Part shown: in pieces, positions 25,539-33,843 of the stretch
Layout: the number at the start of each line of letters is the position of its first letter
Numbering within the stretch: position 1 is the stretch's first letter
Origin: JAGNDO01 sp963704975
GTDB lineage: Bacteria; Chloroflexota; Anaerolineae; Caldilineales; Caldilineaceae
DNA: 64,000 nucleotides
NCBI GenBank assembly: GCA_963704975.1
Contig: CAVPIK010000023.1
Coordinates: 49,930-113,929, forward strand
Direction of reading: 5' to 3'
Made by a program: the position numbers and the translations under genes
The notes under the pieces: generated by a model
Database searches by the model: none
What the model was told of the DNA's origin: nothing
Seen by the model: only the letters and a program-made list of their open reading frames with translations

Positions 25539-26792
25539 CCCCTTCCGTGCCACAATCTGCAAAATCTCTGGGCCGTAGGTCTCTGCCTTCCACGGGCCGA
25601 TGGCGGGGAGGGTGACGAGTTCTTCGATGCGGGTGGGGGCTTGCCAGGCGATCTGGGTGAGGATGTCGTTGCTGAAGACGATGTCCGGGTCCACGCCCCG
25701 GGCTTGGGCCGTGGCGGTACGCCAGCGGCGCAGGGCATCGAATCGGGCCAGGACCGCGCCTTCCAGCCGGGGTTCGTCGTGGTTGCCGTTGGGGAAGGGG
25801 GGCAGCGGGCGGCTCTGACCTCGGCGCACGGTCTGCACCAGGGTTTCCCCATAGCGGCGCAGCAGATGATCGCTGAGGCCAGGGATATTGGCCAACTGAT
25901 CTCGCCGGGTCGGCTCGATCTCCAAAATCTTCATCAGCACCTTGTCCCCCACAATCTTGAAGGGGGGGCGATCCCGCCGTTCGGCCTCCTGCTCTCGCCA
26001 CAGCCACAACTCCTCTAGCAGCCCCATGCGATCATAGGCCAGACCCCGTGTCGTCTTCATGCTCCACACCGTGCGGGGCGTGGGCGGACGATCTTCGTGG
26101 CTGCTCTTGGCCAGGAGGTCGAAGGCCTCTTGGGCCTCTTCCCAGCGTCCGGCGCTCTCCAACTCTTTGATCAGGCGTGCCCGCAGATCGAGCAAATAGC
26201 GAGAATCCACCTGGGCGTAGGCGATCTGTTCCGCGGTCAGGGGACGCTGCCCCCAGTTGGTGCGCTGCATCTTCTTGTTGGAGATCACCCCATATTCTCG
26301 CTCCAAGATCGGGGCCAGCCCCACCCCGCTCCACCCCAGGATGCGGGCGGCCAATTGGGTGTCAAAGATGCGCCCAAAAGTGAAGCCCGCCTCCCGGTGC
26401 AACGTGAGGATGTCGTTCTCCGCCGCGTGCATGACCACTTCCACATCGGGCGAGGCCATGAGCCGGCCCAGACTGTCGATCTCCACCCGCAGGGGATCCA
26501 CCAAATAGTCGGTGACGGCCAGCCAGTCCGGGTCAATCCCCGGTGTGGGCGGATCGGTCAACACAGAAATCTGCAACAGGCAGACTTTGGTGGCATAGCT
26601 GTACAGGCTGTCGCTCTCCGTATCCACGGAAATCAGACTGCTTTGGGCCAGGTGCGCCATCATTTTTTCATAGGACGCAGGCGTATTGACCAGCACCGGG
26701 GCTGGCAGGTTGTCGACAGGTCGGTTATTGCGCATTCGGGGCCATCTTTCCAGAAGTTGAATCAATGCAGACGATTGTTGGGGCCTTTTCAC
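25536..26792 (-). CDS. rnd: ribonuclease D
   Basis: A 418-residue DEDDy 3'-5' exoribonuclease involved in tRNA 3'-end maturation. Exonuclease motifs are SLISVDTESDSLYSY (Exo I Asp, Glu), VVMHAAENDILTLHRE (Exo II Asp) and YAQVDSRYLLDLRARL (Exo III Tyr, Asp). Two HRDC domains follow. The first is near residues 240-320 (LLEELWLWREQEAERRDRPP ... LMKILEIEPTRRDQLANIPG). The second is near 345-415 (VLARFDALRRWRTATAQARG ... IEELVTLPAIGPWKAETYG). The GTG start at 26792 gives an N-terminal extension; a later ATG (MRNNRPVDN) is possible. Intact and convergent with the M3 peptidase gene. Confidence 0.92.
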   Translation of the reverse strand: MKRPQQSSALIQLLERWPRMRNNRPVDNLPAPVLVNTPASYEKMMAHLAQSSLISVDTESDSLYSYATKVCLLQISVLTDPPTPGIDPDWLAVTDYLVDPLRVEIDSLGRLMASPDVEVVMHAAENDILTLHREAGFTFGRIFDTQLAARILGWSGVGLAPILEREYGVISNKKMQRTNWGQRPLTAEQIAYAQVDSRYLLDLRARLIKELESAGRWEEAQEAFDLLAKSSHEDRPPTPRTVWSMKTTRGLAYDRMGLLEELWLWREQEAERRDRPPFKIVGDKVLMKILEIEPTRRDQLANIPGLSDHLLRRYGETLVQTVRRGQSRPLPPFPNGNHDEPRLEGAVLARFDALRRWRTATAQARGVDPDIVFSNDILTQIAWQAPTRIEELVTLPAIGPWKAETYGPEILQIVARKG

Positions 26793-26908
26793 AGACCCTT
26801 TGCGCAGACGCAGGGGCGGGGCAAGGCCGGTTTATGATAGCCAAAAGGAAATGATGTGTCAAAGATCACATCCATCTCCGAATCTTACCCCGCCCGGCGG
26901 ATTTCTGC

Positions 26909-26914
26909 TATACT
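26909..26914 (+). promoter_or_regulatory. -10 box very close to a start codon (possible leaderless gene)
   Basis: TATACT ends seven bases before the ATG at 26921, with no ribosome-binding site between. The transcript would begin at or next to the start codon. The -35 region is weak. The same -10 to ATG spacing occurs at 45958-45970. Confidence 0.45.
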
Positions 26915-26920
26915 TGGGCC

Positions 26921-29299
26921 ATGCGTATCGACCGCCCCACCCGCCCATTTTATCTCATCGCTCCCCTCGCCCTGGCCTTGGGTCTTGTCATTCTGGCCGC
27001 GGGCGGGGTGCGGTCCGGCCCAGGCCAGGTGGGGCTGGAGGCCGTGGCCACGGGCTTTGCCCGCCCCATCGCCATCGACCAGCCAAGCGGGGAGGATCGG
27101 CTCTTTGTGGCGGAGCAGGCCGGGCGCATCCACATTGTGCCCATGACCTCGACCGTGCCCATCACCGGCACACTCAACCCGCCCTTTTTGGACATCACGG
27201 ATCGGGTGCGCTGTTGCGGGGAGCAGGGGCTGTTGGGCATGGCCTTCCCGGCGGACTATGTCACGGCGGGCCATTTTTACGTCAACTACACCGACGCCCT
27301 CAGCCGCACGGTGGTGGCCCGGTTTAGCCTTCTCGCCACCCCCGGCGCGCCCGGCGGGGTCAATTTTGACCCCAACCGAGCCGACCCGACCAGCGAGCAG
27401 CAACTCCTGGTCATCGACCAGCCCTTCCAAAACCACAACGGCGGCCAGCTCGCCTTTGGCCCGGACGGCTATCTCTACATCGGCCTGGGCGACGGCGGCA
27501 GCGGCGGCGATCCCCTGGGCAACGGCCAAAATCCCGGCGTCCTCCTGGGCAAGCTCCTGCGCATCGACAGCGAAGGCCCCTCGGACCCCGACCTGGCCTA
27601 CGCCATCCCCCCCACCAACCCCTTCACCCAGACCCTGGGCACCCGACCGGAGATCTGGGCCACGGGGCTGCGCAACCCCTGGCGCTTCAGCTTTGACCCC
27701 CAGACCGGGGATCTCTTCATCGCCGATGTGGGCCAAAGCCAGGCCGAGGAGATCAACCGCCAGCCCGCGGCCAGCCTGGGCGGCGAGAACTATGGCTGGA
27801 ATACGATGGAGGGGTCCGGCTGCTACAACACCGCCACCTGCGACCCCGCTGGGTTGACTTTGCCGGTCCACGAATATGCCCACACCCAAGGCAATTGTTC
27901 GGTGACCGGGGGCTTTGTTGGGAGAAATTTGGATCAACCTGGGTTGTGGGGGCGGTACATTTTTGGCGACTATTGCAGCGGACGAATTTGGGGCCTGACG
28001 ACCGATCGGGATGGATGGCAGTCCGCTTTGGTGATGGAAAGCGGGCTACGCATCAGCAGCTTTGGCCAAGACCTGGCCGGGCGCATCTATGTGGCGGACA
28101 TCACCAGTGGCACGATCTATCGACTGACCACGGACCCGGCCCGCAAGAGCTTCCTGCCCCAGGTGATGCAACTCGTGGCGACACCGACGCCGACCCCCAC
28201 CCCCACCCCTACCCCCACCTTGGTGCCCGTGCAGTGGGATCCCCGCCTGGACCAGCGGGGCGCGGCGCTGATCCCAGCCAAAGCCACGCCGGGCGAGCCC
28301 TTTTGGCGGCTGGTGAAGGCGGTCTGGTATGCGGAGAATGAACCGCCGGTGGCGAACCAGCACCACATCTTTGTGGACACCCTGGACGCCGACGGGGTGC
28401 GCCAACCCGGAATTCCCGTGCGCATCGCCACCTTTGACGACGCTGTCTACATTACCACCATCACCACGGAGGCCAAGTCGGGCGAACTCTACGCCGCCAA
28501 CTTCGCCATGTTCGAGGAGGCCCCTTTCTATTTGGCCGTGCCAGCCGCCCCCGGCATCCCCGCGGACGGGGTGACCAACATGGGGATGGGCAGCATCGAA
28601 GCGCCCGATTTCAGCATCCACACCAGCTATGGGCTGACCTGGCAGTGGACCGTGGCCCACGGGGCCGTGCCGTCGCCCACCCCGTCGCCAACCCCGTCCC
28701 CCACGGTTTCCCCGACGGCGACGAGCACAATCAGCGTCACCACCTCCCCGACGCCCACGGCCACCCCCACCCTGACGGCCACTGCGACGGCGACACCGAC
28801 GAGTACGCCGACGGCCACACCTTCTCCAACAAAAACAGCCACAGCCACGGCGACACCGACGCAAACACCGACCCAAACACCGACGCTGACGCCGACACCC
28901 ACCCATACCCACACCCCCACAGCGACCCCCACAGCGACCCCCACGGTGGCGATCATCTTTCCCACGGCGGGGCTGGTTTCCTGTGCGCCCCAGGAGAGCG
29001 GCACCTCCTTTGGCGGGTTGGTGACGTGGAACGGTGCGCCCAGCAACAACCAGCGGGTGGTCTTCAGCGATACGCCGGACGGCCCATGGATCACTCCGCC
29101 CGCGCTGACCGGTCCCGCCTCGTTCCGCCCGGATGGACGCTACGAACACATCATCGGCTTTGCTGTGCCTCTGGCCGGAAGCTGGTATACTTGGCTTGTC
29201 AATGTGAACGGGGCGCGCATTTCGGCCCTGGTTCCCTTTACCACAGACGGACCTGGCGGCGCGTGCAACAACGCCACCATCAACTTTGCCGGGCCGTGA
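26921..29299 (+). CDS. secreted PQQ-dependent sugar dehydrogenase with Thr-Pro linkers
   Basis: A 792-residue exported protein. The signal segment is FYLIAPLALALGLVILAAGG. Residues ~35-400 form the six-bladed soluble aldose dehydrogenase (YliI/GSDH) propeller: LEAVATGFARPIAIDQPSGE, EQGLLGMAFPADY, NHNGGQLAFGPDGYLYIGLG with GDGGSGGDP, EIWATGLRNPWRFSFDP, and GGENYGWNTMEG. Such enzymes oxidise sugars using PQQ. A Thr-Pro linker (~410-430) leads to a ~140-residue domain (VKAVWYAENEPPVANQHHIF), then a ~90-residue Thr/Pro/Ala linker and a last ~100-residue beta domain (SGTSFGGLVTWNGAPSNNQR). The extra domains have no assigned family and probably handle surface attachment. Intact despite repetitive sequence. 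Confidence 0.85.
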   Translation: MRIDRPTRPFYLIAPLALALGLVILAAGGVRSGPGQVGLEAVATGFARPIAIDQPSGEDRLFVAEQAGRIHIVPMTSTVPITGTLNPPFLDITDRVRCCGEQGLLGMAFPADYVTAGHFYVNYTDALSRTVVARFSLLATPGAPGGVNFDPNRADPTSEQQLLVIDQPFQNHNGGQLAFGPDGYLYIGLGDGGSGGDPLGNGQNPGVLLGKLLRIDSEGPSDPDLAYAIPPTNPFTQTLGTRPEIWATGLRNPWRFSFDPQTGDLFIADVGQSQAEEINRQPAASLGGENYGWNTMEGSGCYNTATCDPAGLTLPVHEYAHTQGNCSVTGGFVGRNLDQPGLWGRYIFGDYCSGRIWGLTTDRDGWQSALVMESGLRISSFGQDLAGRIYVADITSGTIYRLTTDPARKSFLPQVMQLVATPTPTPTPTPTPTLVPVQWDPRLDQRGAALIPAKATPGEPFWRLVKAVWYAENEPPVANQHHIFVDTLDADGVRQPGIPVRIATFDDAVYITTITTEAKSGELYAANFAMFEEAPFYLAVPAAPGIPADGVTNMGMGSIEAPDFSIHTSYGLTWQWTVAHGAVPSPTPSPTPSPTVSPTATSTISVTTSPTPTATPTLTATATATPTSTPTATPSPTKTATATATPTQTPTQTPTLTPTPTHTHTPTATPTATPTVAIIFPTAGLVSCAPQESGTSFGGLVTWNGAPSNNQRVVFSDTPDGPWITPPALTGPASFRPDGRYEHIIGFAVPLAGSWYTWLVNVNGARISALVPFTTDGPGGACNNATINFAGP

Positions 29300-29331
29300 C
29301 AATCGTCGAATCGCCCAATCAACCACTGAAC

Positions 29332-30742
29332 ATGTCCATGTCCAATCACGCACGTACAAAGCTGAAGCTATCATCAAAAAGCCATTCGCCCCTGTTGTTG
29401 GCGTTGGTGGGGATGGTGGCGGCCTTGATTTTGGGGATGGCGGCCCTGGCCCCCAAGGCGGCGGAGGGGGCGGGGTTGGCCCAGCAGGCCACGGCCACGC
29501 CGACCCCGGTGCTGACCGCCACGCCCACGGCCACGCCGACCCCGGTGCCTGTGTTGACCTGTTTGGATGTGGCCAACCGGCCCGGCCAGGGGCTGTCCGT
29601 GGTGTGGCGGGTGGACCCAACGCTGATCGGCCGGGTGCGGGGCTTCCAGATCTGGCAGAGCCGCTATGTGGCGGAGAGCCAAGTCTTTTCCGTGCCCCGG
29701 CTCTTTGTCAAGCCGGTGGATGTGGACGGCAATCCGGCGTCCGTGCTGGTGGTGGACAACTTTGGCACGGTGCAGATTGTGGCCGGGCAGGTGCGCTATG
29801 TGGCCACCATCCCAGAGAATTCGCCGCCGGGGACGCCCAATGGGGTTGTCAACGGGGTGACGGATGGAGAGCTATACGGCTATCATATCCGGCTGCTGAT
29901 GACGAACAACAGCGAGGCCAGCGGCTTTTCCAGCGCCACGCCGGCCACCAAACGCTATGCGGCCAGCGGAGCCAATGATGTGGCCCGCATCTGCCCCGGC
30001 GCGGGGACCCCGGCGGCCACGGCCACGGTGACGCCCACCCAATCGCCCACGGTGGCCCCCACTTTTTGGACGCCCACGCCCACGTGGACGCCCACGAATA
30101 CGCCCACGGTGACGCCCACCCCCACCATCACCCCGACGCCGACCAATACGCCCACGGTGACGCCGACCCAGCCCACCCGCACGCCCTACCCATCGCCCAC
30201 CTTTACGCCCAGCCTGACGCCGCCGCCCACGGATACCCCCTCCCCCGTGCCCACGGACGCGGACACGCCGACCATCACCCCCACCTCCACCCCGGCGCTG
30301 ACCACGCCCACGCCAGGCGTGGCTGTCCAAGAGACACCGACGGAGACGCCAACCACGGACCCGGCAGAAACACCGACCGAAACGCCCGACCGAGACGCCG
30401 CCGGAGACGCCAACCGAAACCCCAACCGAAGTCCCGGCTGAGACGCCTACGGAGATTCCGACCGAAACCCCCACGGCGGTGCCGCCCACCGACACCCCCA
30501 CGCCCATAATCGAGATCAGCGACCCTTCGCCCCTGTCCGTGGCCGCAGCCCCCGCCGCCTTCAGCGCCGAAGTGGCGCCCCAATCCGACGCCGGGCTGGC
30601 CATCCCGTCCGAATTCACCCAGGCGGATCAGACCGCCGAGGTGGTGCGTCCCCTGCGCTGGCTGCTCTACGGCGTCAGCGCCCTCAGCCTGGGGGCAGCG
30701 TTGGCCTTCCTCGCCGCCGCCCTCTGGCTGTTGCGAAGATAG
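29332..30742 (+). CDS. Thr-Pro-rich surface protein with C-terminal membrane anchor (frameshifted)
   Basis: About 470 residues when joined. The N-terminus has a hydrophobic signal anchor (LLLALVGMVAALILGMAALA). A small folded domain at ~80-220 contains LTCLDVANRPGQGLSVVWRV and VDVDGNPASVLVVDNFGTVQ. A ~180-residue linker of Thr/Pro repeats follows. The frame slips near 30390 inside the repeat and resumes as TEIPTETPTAVPPTDTPTP. The C-terminus has a single transmembrane helix, LLYGVSALSLGAALAFLAAA, ending LWLLRR. This is a surface protein anchored at the membrane by its tail. It follows the sugar dehydrogenase by 32 bases and is probably co-transcribed. Family unknown. Confidence 0.7.
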
Positions 30743-30744
30743 GG

Positions 30745-30811
30745 ACCGAGGATCGGGGATCAGAAGTTAATCGCACGCATTTTCCATTTTCAATTCTCAA
30801 TTCTCAATTAA
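30745..30811. repeat. short word repeat before corA
   Basis: TTTTCAATTCTCAATTCTCAATT repeats follow GGACCGAGGATCGGGGATC. These are low-complexity words of the kind seen in the other gaps, here without a clear inverted arm. The corA start directly abuts it, with no obvious ribosome-binding site. Confidence 0.45.
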
Positions 30812-30812
30812 C

Positions 30813-31796
30813 ATGATCCGCACACTCTACCGACACCCATCCGGCACCGTGATGGACCTGGCCGCTGACCAATTGGCCGAGGGCATCAAAGACAATCGAG
30901 CCACCCTGTGGATCGACATGCTCAACCCTACCCAGGAAGAGTACGAGTTGGTGTTGACCCAGCTCTTCCACTTCCACCCCCTGGCCGTGGAGGATGCCAT
31001 TCGGGATTCCCATGTGCCCAAGGTGGACGACTACAACAGCTATCTCTTCGTGGTGGCCCACACCATCCACCTGGGGGACGAGCGCATGGATCTGGACACC
31101 CACGAGCTGGATATGTTCCTGGGCCAGAACTACCTGATCACCATGCACGATGTGACCATGAGCAACATCGACCGCCTGTGGGATCCCACCTATCACGACG
31201 AGCGGGGGCTGGCCCGGGGCTCGGCCATGCTGCTCTATGAATTGCTCGACCGTCAGGTGGACACGTACACGCCCCTGATCGACCAATTTGAGGAGCGGTT
31301 GGAAACCCTGGGCGACCAGATCTTTCACAGCAACTCGACCCGGGGACCCGAACAGGAGCTGATCGAGGCGATCCTGACCGCCAAGAGCACGGCCTTGCGT
31401 CTGCGCCGCATCCTCGGCCCCCAGCGAGATCTGCTGAACCGCCTGGCCCGGGACGACTATGCCGTGATCCCGGCCCGCACCCGCATCTACTTCCGGGACA
31501 TCTACGATCACCTGCTGCGGGTGGCGGACCTGGCCGACTCCATGCGGGATCTGGCCAGCAGCACCATGGAGACCCACCTGACCCTGGTCAACAACCGCAT
31601 GAACGAAGTCATGAAGGTGCTGACCATCATCTCCACCATCTTCATCCCCCTCAGCTTTCTGGCCGGGGTCTATGGCATGAACTTCGCCTTTATGCCCGAA
31701 CTCAACCAGCCCTGGACCTATCCCGCCCTGTGGATGATCTTTTTGGCCATCGGCGGCGGCATGTTGTACATGTTCCGGCGGCGAGGGTGGTTGTAG
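30813..31796 (+). CDS. corA: CorA-type magnesium/cobalt channel
   Basis: A 327-residue pentameric divalent-cation channel of the inner membrane. The long cytoplasmic N-terminal domain contains HFHPLAVEDAIRDSHVPKVD and YLFVVAHTIHL. The stalk helix runs through EVMKVLTIISTIFIPLSFLA into the first membrane helix. The signature GMN is present in GVYGMNFAFMPELNQPWTYP. The second membrane helix follows (PALWMIFLAIGGGMLYMF), ending in basic RRRGWL as expected. The gene is intact and 9 bases upstream of the Nudix region. Confidence 0.93.
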   Translation: MIRTLYRHPSGTVMDLAADQLAEGIKDNRATLWIDMLNPTQEEYELVLTQLFHFHPLAVEDAIRDSHVPKVDDYNSYLFVVAHTIHLGDERMDLDTHELDMFLGQNYLITMHDVTMSNIDRLWDPTYHDERGLARGSAMLLYELLDRQVDTYTPLIDQFEERLETLGDQIFHSNSTRGPEQELIEAILTAKSTALRLRRILGPQRDLLNRLARDDYAVIPARTRIYFRDIYDHLLRVADLADSMRDLASSTMETHLTLVNNRMNEVMKVLTIISTIFIPLSFLAGVYGMNFAFMPELNQPWTYPALWMIFLAIGGGMLYMFRRRGWL

Positions 31797-31832
31797 AATT
31801 GAGAGGTGAAATTTGAAAATGGAGAATTTTTA

Positions 31833-32279
31833 ATGGAACAGCCGACCCGACATGATTATTCTGCAGGGGGGGTGGCCTATCGGGTGACCGACCAGGATCC
31901 CCCCCAAGTGCAGATCGCGTTGATTGCCACCAAGGGGCGTCGACGCTGGCAATTGCCCAAGGGAACCATCGAGATTGGGGAAACCCCCTTGGTCGCCGCC
32001 ATCCGCGAGGTGGCGGAGGAGACCGGCGTGCACACCGAGCACGAAGCCTTTTTGCAGGCCATCACCTACACCTATTACGACACCTACCGCAAAGATCCCC
32101 CCATCCAGGTCCACAAACAGGTGGACTTCTTCCTCCTGCGCATCGTGGGCGGCGAGCTCAACGACGCCAGCCACGAGGTGGACGGCGTGGGCTGGTTCTC
32201 CCCGGACGAGGCCCTGGACACCCTCACTTTTGAGGGGGAGCAGGCAGTATTACGTCAAGCAATGGAGCATTGGACATGA
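31833..32279 (+). CDS. Nudix hydrolase
   Basis: About 148 residues. ATG 31833 (MEQPTRHDYSAGGVAYRV) is preferred over ATG 31806 because GGAG lies eight bases upstream. The Nudix box GTIEIGETPLVAAIREVAEE-TG has all key Gly, Glu and Arg positions, so it should bind Mg and cleave a nucleoside diphosphate linked to another group. GRRRWQLPKG just before it resembles bacterial Ap4A/diadenosine or MutT-like members. The exact substrate cannot be told. The stop TGA overlaps the next start as ATGA. Confidence 0.88.
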   Translation: MEQPTRHDYSAGGVAYRVTDQDPPQVQIALIATKGRRRWQLPKGTIEIGETPLVAAIREVAEETGVHTEHEAFLQAITYTYYDTYRKDPPIQVHKQVDFFLLRIVGGELNDASHEVDGVGWFSPDEALDTLTFEGEQAVLRQAMEHWT

Positions 32280-33262
32280 CCGAGCAGACCCAAAACTATA
32301 CGGCCCACAAGGCCACCAAAGCCGAAATCAAAGAAGCCATCGCCCTCCTCCTCTCCGGGGTGAGCAGCGACCCCTCCGGCGTGGCCGAGTTCACCGCCAG
32401 TTGGTGGAAGCGGATGATGTTCAAGCACTCCGCCGGGCCCCGGGCCATGGGCCAGCAGATGGACACCTTCGTCGTCCCCAACCCGGACGGCCCGGAGGGC
32501 ATCCTGGGCTATCTCTCCGTGCAGTTGCGCGGCAGCGCGGCCAGCGCCTTCGAGTGGGGCGTCACCCGTCCCCTGGCCCAGGCGGACGGCCAAGCCATCC
32601 TGCGTGCCCTGCTGGACGCGGCCGTGGCCAAAGTGGAGGATATCGGCGACTACGACCATTTCTACTTGGGGCTGATGGCGGACGAAACCGGGGGCATCCA
32701 GGTCTTGGAAAGCGAAGACTTCTACGAGGCCGACTACCAATTGGTGCAGATGACCGCACCCCTGCCCCTGACCTTGCCGTCCGACGCCGGCTCCAGCGCC
32801 GGGGTCCACTTCGTCCCCAAACTAGCCCGGGCCTATAAGGCCGAAATGGAACGGCTTCTGCGCCTGGACTACCCCGGCGACGCCGACGCCGCGGACACCG
32901 CCGCGGCCATGCACCTCTCCATCCTGGGCAACCCCAAAATCATGGAAATCGAGTTGGATGTGGAGGACGTGGGCGGCGAGGGCATGGGGGGCAAGCGGGA
33001 ATCCGTGGGCTTCTTGCAGTTCAACCGCTACAAAGACGAGCAGCGGGTCCTCTACGCCCTGGCCCCCCGCCTGTGGGGCACGGAAACGGAAGTGGGCATC
33101 CTGCGCACAGCGTTGGCCCCCTATTTGCACAAGCCCGGTCGTTTGCGTCTGCGCACCTTCAGCCGGGGCCATTTAGAGGCCAGCCGTCCGGCGTTGGAGG
33201 CGTTGGGCCTGACCTGGGCGGAGTCCGTGTGGCGGCGGTATGTGGTGGCGTGGGAGGAATGA
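32276..33262 (+). CDS. uncharacterised 328-residue protein, possibly GNAT-like
   Basis: ATG 32276 overlaps the Nudix stop (ATGA), so the two are coupled. The product is acidic and soluble. Two halves each show an alpha/beta pattern: GILGYLSVQLRGSAASAFEW with ILRALLDAAVAKVEDIGDYD, and VGFLQFNRYKDEQRVLYALA with HLEASRPALEALGLTWAESV. That layout could be a tandem GNAT acetyltransferase fold, but the acetyl-CoA loop (Q/RxxGxG/A) is not clear, so I do not assign activity. No signal or membrane segment. Intact. Confidence 0.6.
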   Translation: MTEQTQNYTAHKATKAEIKEAIALLLSGVSSDPSGVAEFTASWWKRMMFKHSAGPRAMGQQMDTFVVPNPDGPEGILGYLSVQLRGSAASAFEWGVTRPLAQADGQAILRALLDAAVAKVEDIGDYDHFYLGLMADETGGIQVLESEDFYEADYQLVQMTAPLPLTLPSDAGSSAGVHFVPKLARAYKAEMERLLRLDYPGDADAADTAAAMHLSILGNPKIMEIELDVEDVGGEGMGGKRESVGFLQFNRYKDEQRVLYALAPRLWGTETEVGILRTALAPYLHKPGRLRLRTFSRGHLEASRPALEALGLTWAESVWRRYVVAWEE

Positions 33263-33277
33263 GCGGGTGAACCGTAG

Positions 33278-33296
33278 GTGCGGCAACCTGCCGCAC
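33278..33296. repeat. short hairpin GTGCGGCA/TGCCGCAC
   Basis: A perfect 8-bp stem with a 3-base loop, preceded by CCGTAG. The word GTAGGTGCGG recurs at 39128-39137 in another palindrome, suggesting a related element. Confidence 0.55.
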
Positions 33297-33336
33297 AACT
33301 GCGAAAACGGCAGGATCATGCACATCCTGCGGGGAC

Positions 33337-33395
33337 GAGCTTCCCGGAAGGTGGTTGGGTAGCGGAGATGCGTGGTCAAGCTTCCGGGAAGCGGG
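33337..33395. repeat. AGCTTCC.GGAAG palindromes with GATGCGTGGT
   Basis: GCTTCCCGGAAG at ~33340 and CTTCCGGGAAGC at ~33380 are inverted copies, separated by GTGGTTGGGTAGCGGAGATG and CGTGGTCAA. The same flank and core occur at 20467-20511. Confidence 0.55.
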
Positions 33396-33409
33396 GAGTG
33401 GGTGATCCA

Positions 33410-33442
33410 AGACGCCGGGCTTTTTTCAAAAGCCCGGCGTCT
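33410..33442. terminator. hairpin AGACGCCGGGCTTTT
   Basis: AGACGCCGGGCTTTT and AAAAGCCCGGCGTCT form a perfect 15-bp stem with a 3-base loop. It follows the plus-strand genes ending at 33262 and may terminate them in spite of having no separate T-tail. Confidence 0.6.
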
Positions 33443-33453
33443 GCGCGCAAAAA

Positions 33454-33632
33454 GCCAGCGCCGGTTGAGTAGGGGACGGGCGCACATCTCCGCAGACGGC
33501 GAGAGGTCGCTTCCGTCCCCGTATCGAAACCAGAGCGGGTATAGAGCGCAGGTTGACCCACTACGGTTTCGATACGCCCTTCCTCCAAGCGTGGACGGAG
33601 TGGTTGGGTTAAGCCGGGCTACTCAACCTGCG
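33454..33632. repeat. large nested palindromic repeat, copy D
   Basis: It starts CCAGCGCCGGTTGAGTAG and ends GGGCTACTCAACCTGCG. Inner arms are CCGTATCGAAACC and GGTTTCGATACG. CGTCCCC/GGACGGA-type stems differ from copy B but keep the same nested plan. Confidence 0.85.
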
Positions 33633-33648
33633 TTCGTCTTCATGCGGA

Positions 33649-33829
33649 CCAGCGCCGGTTGAGTAGGGGACGGGCACACATCTCCGCAGATGGCGAGAGG
33701 TCCTTCCGTCCCCGTATCGAAACCAGAGCGGGTATAGAGCGCAGGTTGACCCACTGCGGTTTCGATACGCCCTTCCTCCAAGCGCGGACGGAGTGGTTGG
33801 GTAAAGCCGGGCTACTCAACCTGCGCTGG
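33649..33829. repeat. large nested palindromic repeat, copy E
   Basis: Nearly identical to copy D and in direct tandem with it, separated by ~16 bases. It differs by a handful of substitutions and single-base indels (for example ACTACGG versus ACTGCGG in the centre). Ends CCAGCGCCGG and CCTGCGCTGG are complementary apart from one position. Confidence 0.85.
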
Positions 33830-33843
33830 ACGTCGGGCGGACC

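Noticed and set aside
28046..29620. A 524-codon minus-strand frame rich in Gly and Arg
   Set aside because: It is antisense to the Thr-Pro repeats of the sugar dehydrogenase; the apparent repeats only mirror that linker.
33454..33829. Insertion sequence suggested by the paired ~180 bp repeats
   Set aside because: No transposase frame lies in or between the copies and no target duplication is visible, so it is described as a palindromic repeat instead.
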